Of a stretch of 7,861 bases of DNA, positions 7,239 to 7,861 are shown in pieces (position 1 is the first letter of the stretch; every line of letters starts with the position of its first letter). The position numbers and the translations under genes were made by a program. The stretch comes from Synergistes sp. (lineage in GTDB: Bacteria; Synergistota; Synergistia; Synergistales; Synergistaceae). The DNA is taken from positions 1 through 7,861 of the forward strand of contig JAEEYY010000170.1 in assembly GCA_016288355.1 (NCBI GenBank). The letters run 5' to 3'. Under the pieces are notes generated by a model. The model was given only the letters and a program-made list of their open reading frames with translations, was not told the origin of the DNA and searched no databases.

Positions 7239-7267
7239 AAAAGCGGCAGACGGCAAAGTCTGCCGCT
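7239..7267 (-). terminator. Terminator-like hairpin with GC-rich stem
   Basis: A perfect 10-bp stem (agcggcagac 7242-7251 with gtctgccgct 7258-7267) with a 6-base loop is followed on the minus strand by TTTCTTGC. The short, interrupted T-tract is acceptable for an intrinsic terminator. With no gene just upstream on this strand, it would end either read-through from alr or a non-coding transcript from 7287-7500. Confidence 0.55.
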
Positions 7268-7286
7268 GCGCGACATGAATTGCGAC

Positions 7287-7418
7287 CGGGCCGGATGACG
7301 GGTAAAAAACGCGATATGCCGCCTTGCGGCGGCACGATATATTTGCTCTGCAAATGCAATATAGCTCGCGCACACGCCGGAGCATTCGCTCCCTTTGTTT
7401 GTGTGTTGGTCCGGCCCG
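7287..7418. other. Cluster of small hairpins closed by a 9-bp outer stem (possible structured RNA or dispersed repeat)
   Basis: The ends pair perfectly (cgggccgga 7287-7295 with tccggcccg 7410-7418). Inside are three perfect hairpins: a 7-bp stem with loop TTGC (7317-7334), a 6-bp stem with loop TCT (7341-7355) and a 5-bp stem with loop ATTC (7379-7392), the last inside a further CACAC/GTGTG pairing (7371-7375 with 7401-7405). The first two hairpins are each preceded by GATAT. This density of nested symmetry is unlikely in plain spacer DNA. It matches no RNA family I recognise. It could be a structured RNA on either strand or a hairpin-rich intergenic repeat. The pairings are seen directly; the function is unknown. 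Confidence 0.4.
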
Positions 7419-7428
7419 CAGGGAAGGT

Positions 7429-7460
7429 TGAACGATGCACCATTTTTGGAGGGTCGTTCA
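7429..7460. repeat. Inverted repeat, 7-bp arms
   Basis: TGAACGA (7429-7435) and TCGTTCA (7454-7460) are perfect inverted arms around 18 bases. It lies 10 bases from the hairpin cluster at 7287-7418 and touches the C9 run, so it may be part of the same element. Confidence 0.5.
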
Positions 7461-7469
7461 CCCCCCCCC
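7461..7469. repeat. Run of nine C
   Basis: Nine consecutive C on the plus strand (nine G on the minus strand) lie in non-coding sequence. Such tracts are slippage-prone, and the exact length may also suffer from sequencing error. Confidence 0.9.
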
Positions 7470-7510
7470 GGCGAATAGGTGCCCGATTTACAGCACTTAA
7501 TCACTTCAAG

Positions 7511-7594
7511 AAAAAAGAGCTCCCATGGAGTCGTACGACGCGTATGTCATAAATAAAAAATGACCCGACTTCGTATCCACTGGGAGGCTCTTTT
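7511..7594 (-). terminator. Large bidirectional terminator-like hairpin downstream of alr
   Basis: Arms 7513-7525 and 7581-7594 pair over 13 bp with one bulged G, and TGGA/TCCA (7526-7529 with 7576-7579) adds 4 bp after a bulged C. On the minus strand the stem runs into six T (7516-7511) then CTTG; on the plus strand the right arm ends in TTTT (7591-7594). It lies about 130 bases past the alanine racemase stop. The loop of about 46 bases is unusually large, AT-rich and holds further pairing options (AGTCG/CGACT, GTCAT/ATGAC, palindrome GTCGTACGAC). Confidence 0.65.
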
Positions 7595-7727
7595 GAAAAC
7601 CTAAAGCAAAATTAAAATCAGTCAATATCTCTAAGATTCTTGACGAAAACGGATAGCCGCTTGTGAGGTCACGGCGAGGCAAAACCGTGCTGCGCTTCTC
7701 ATTTCCACTGTTTTACCTTATGCTGTG

Positions 7728-7861
7728 TCAGTCGGAAAAATAGTCGCTGCCGCCGACGAACTTGCCGTTTCTGTAAAATATCCTGGGGACTCTTTTGCTT
7801 ATGCCGCAGGTTATCTCGTAGTTTATCGTTCCGGTGAGTTTTGCTGTGTCGGCTGCGCTTA
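7728..7861 (-). CDS. alr: Alanine racemase, C-terminal end (5' part beyond window)
   Basis: Only the last 43 complete codons and the TGA stop (7728-7730) are in the window. The peptide includes KLTGTINYEITCGISKRVPR, which closely matches the conserved end of the C-terminal beta-barrel domain of alanine racemases, where TINYE and SKRVPR are hallmarks. The enzyme interconverts L- and D-alanine with pyridoxal phosphate to supply D-alanine for peptidoglycan. The tail after the motif (IFYRNGKFVGGSDYFSD) is about 17 residues, slightly longer than in many homologues. The catalytic lysine and tyrosine lie outside the window, so activity cannot be judged. Confidence 0.85.
   Translation of the reverse strand, partial: SAADTAKLTGTINYEITCGISKRVPRIFYRNGKFVGGSDYFSD

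Larger units (their letters stand above)
7083..7727. other. 645-base gene-free stretch between alanine racemase and livJ
   Basis: No open frame here reads like a protein. The longest (minus 7130-7504) is rich in Arg, Cys and Ser of low-complexity character and runs through hairpins, a tandem repeat and a promoter box. What can be seen, in minus-strand order: a plain stretch (7595-7727), a large hairpin with T6 (7511-7594), an inverted repeat and a C9 run (7429-7469), a branched hairpin cluster (7287-7418), a terminator-like hairpin (7239-7267), a 14-base tandem duplication, another terminator-like hairpin (7178-7211), then an AT-rich livJ promoter region. Confidence 0.7.

Noticed and set aside
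7211..7418. CRISPR array or insertion sequence
   Set aside because: The only direct repeat is two adjacent 14-base units with no spacers, and there is no transposase frame, matching long terminal inverted repeats or obvious target duplication.
7130..7504. 124-residue open frame on the minus strand, and the overlapping 88- and 70-residue frames and a 90-residue plus frame
   Set aside because: Composition is Arg/Cys/Ser-rich with no domain-like pattern, and the frames run through hairpins, a tandem repeat and the livJ promoter box. They are most likely by-products of a GC-rich structured non-coding element.

Overview
The window suggests a Synergistota bacterium (Synergistetes), a Gram-negative, typically amino-acid-fermenting lineage that includes Cloacibacillus and Synergistes. 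The best clue is the C-terminus of the leftmost gene: a five-glycine run, a cysteine and a hydrophobic stretch, which looks like the Synergist-type CTERM sorting signal. A branched-chain/polar amino acid ABC uptake operon and moderately GC-rich coding sequence fit this. The taxonomic call is an inference from one short motif; genus cannot be read from the sequence.

All recognisable genes lie on the minus strand, so biological order is right to left. At the right edge (7728-7861) is the C-terminal tail of an alanine racemase. Next comes a 645-base stretch without a credible gene (7083-7727). It holds three terminator-like hairpins, an exact 14-base tandem duplication, a cluster of small hairpins closed by a 9-bp outer stem, a run of nine C, and a probable promoter -10 box. 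Then follows a complete five-gene transporter operon: livJ (periplasmic binding protein), livH and livM (permeases), livG and livF (ATPases). livH, livM, livG and livF overlap or abut each other. livJ is separated from livH by 132 bases carrying two hairpins, each followed by a T-tract, a layout expected to yield more binding protein than membrane complex.

After a 240-base gap comes a long secreted papain-family (C1) cysteine peptidase gene whose 3' end runs off the left edge. It has a signal peptide, all four catalytic-centre residues (Gln, Cys, His, Asn), a likely lectin-like domain and the sorting signal. I see no strong terminator between livF and this gene, so some read-through is possible.

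A plausible joint picture is that a surface-anchored protease breaks down external protein and the LivJHMGF system imports released amino acids. That functional link is inference from co-location. The core genes are ordinary members of known families. The parts most worth a second look are the sorting signal on the protease and the structured non-coding stretch at about 7185-7594.
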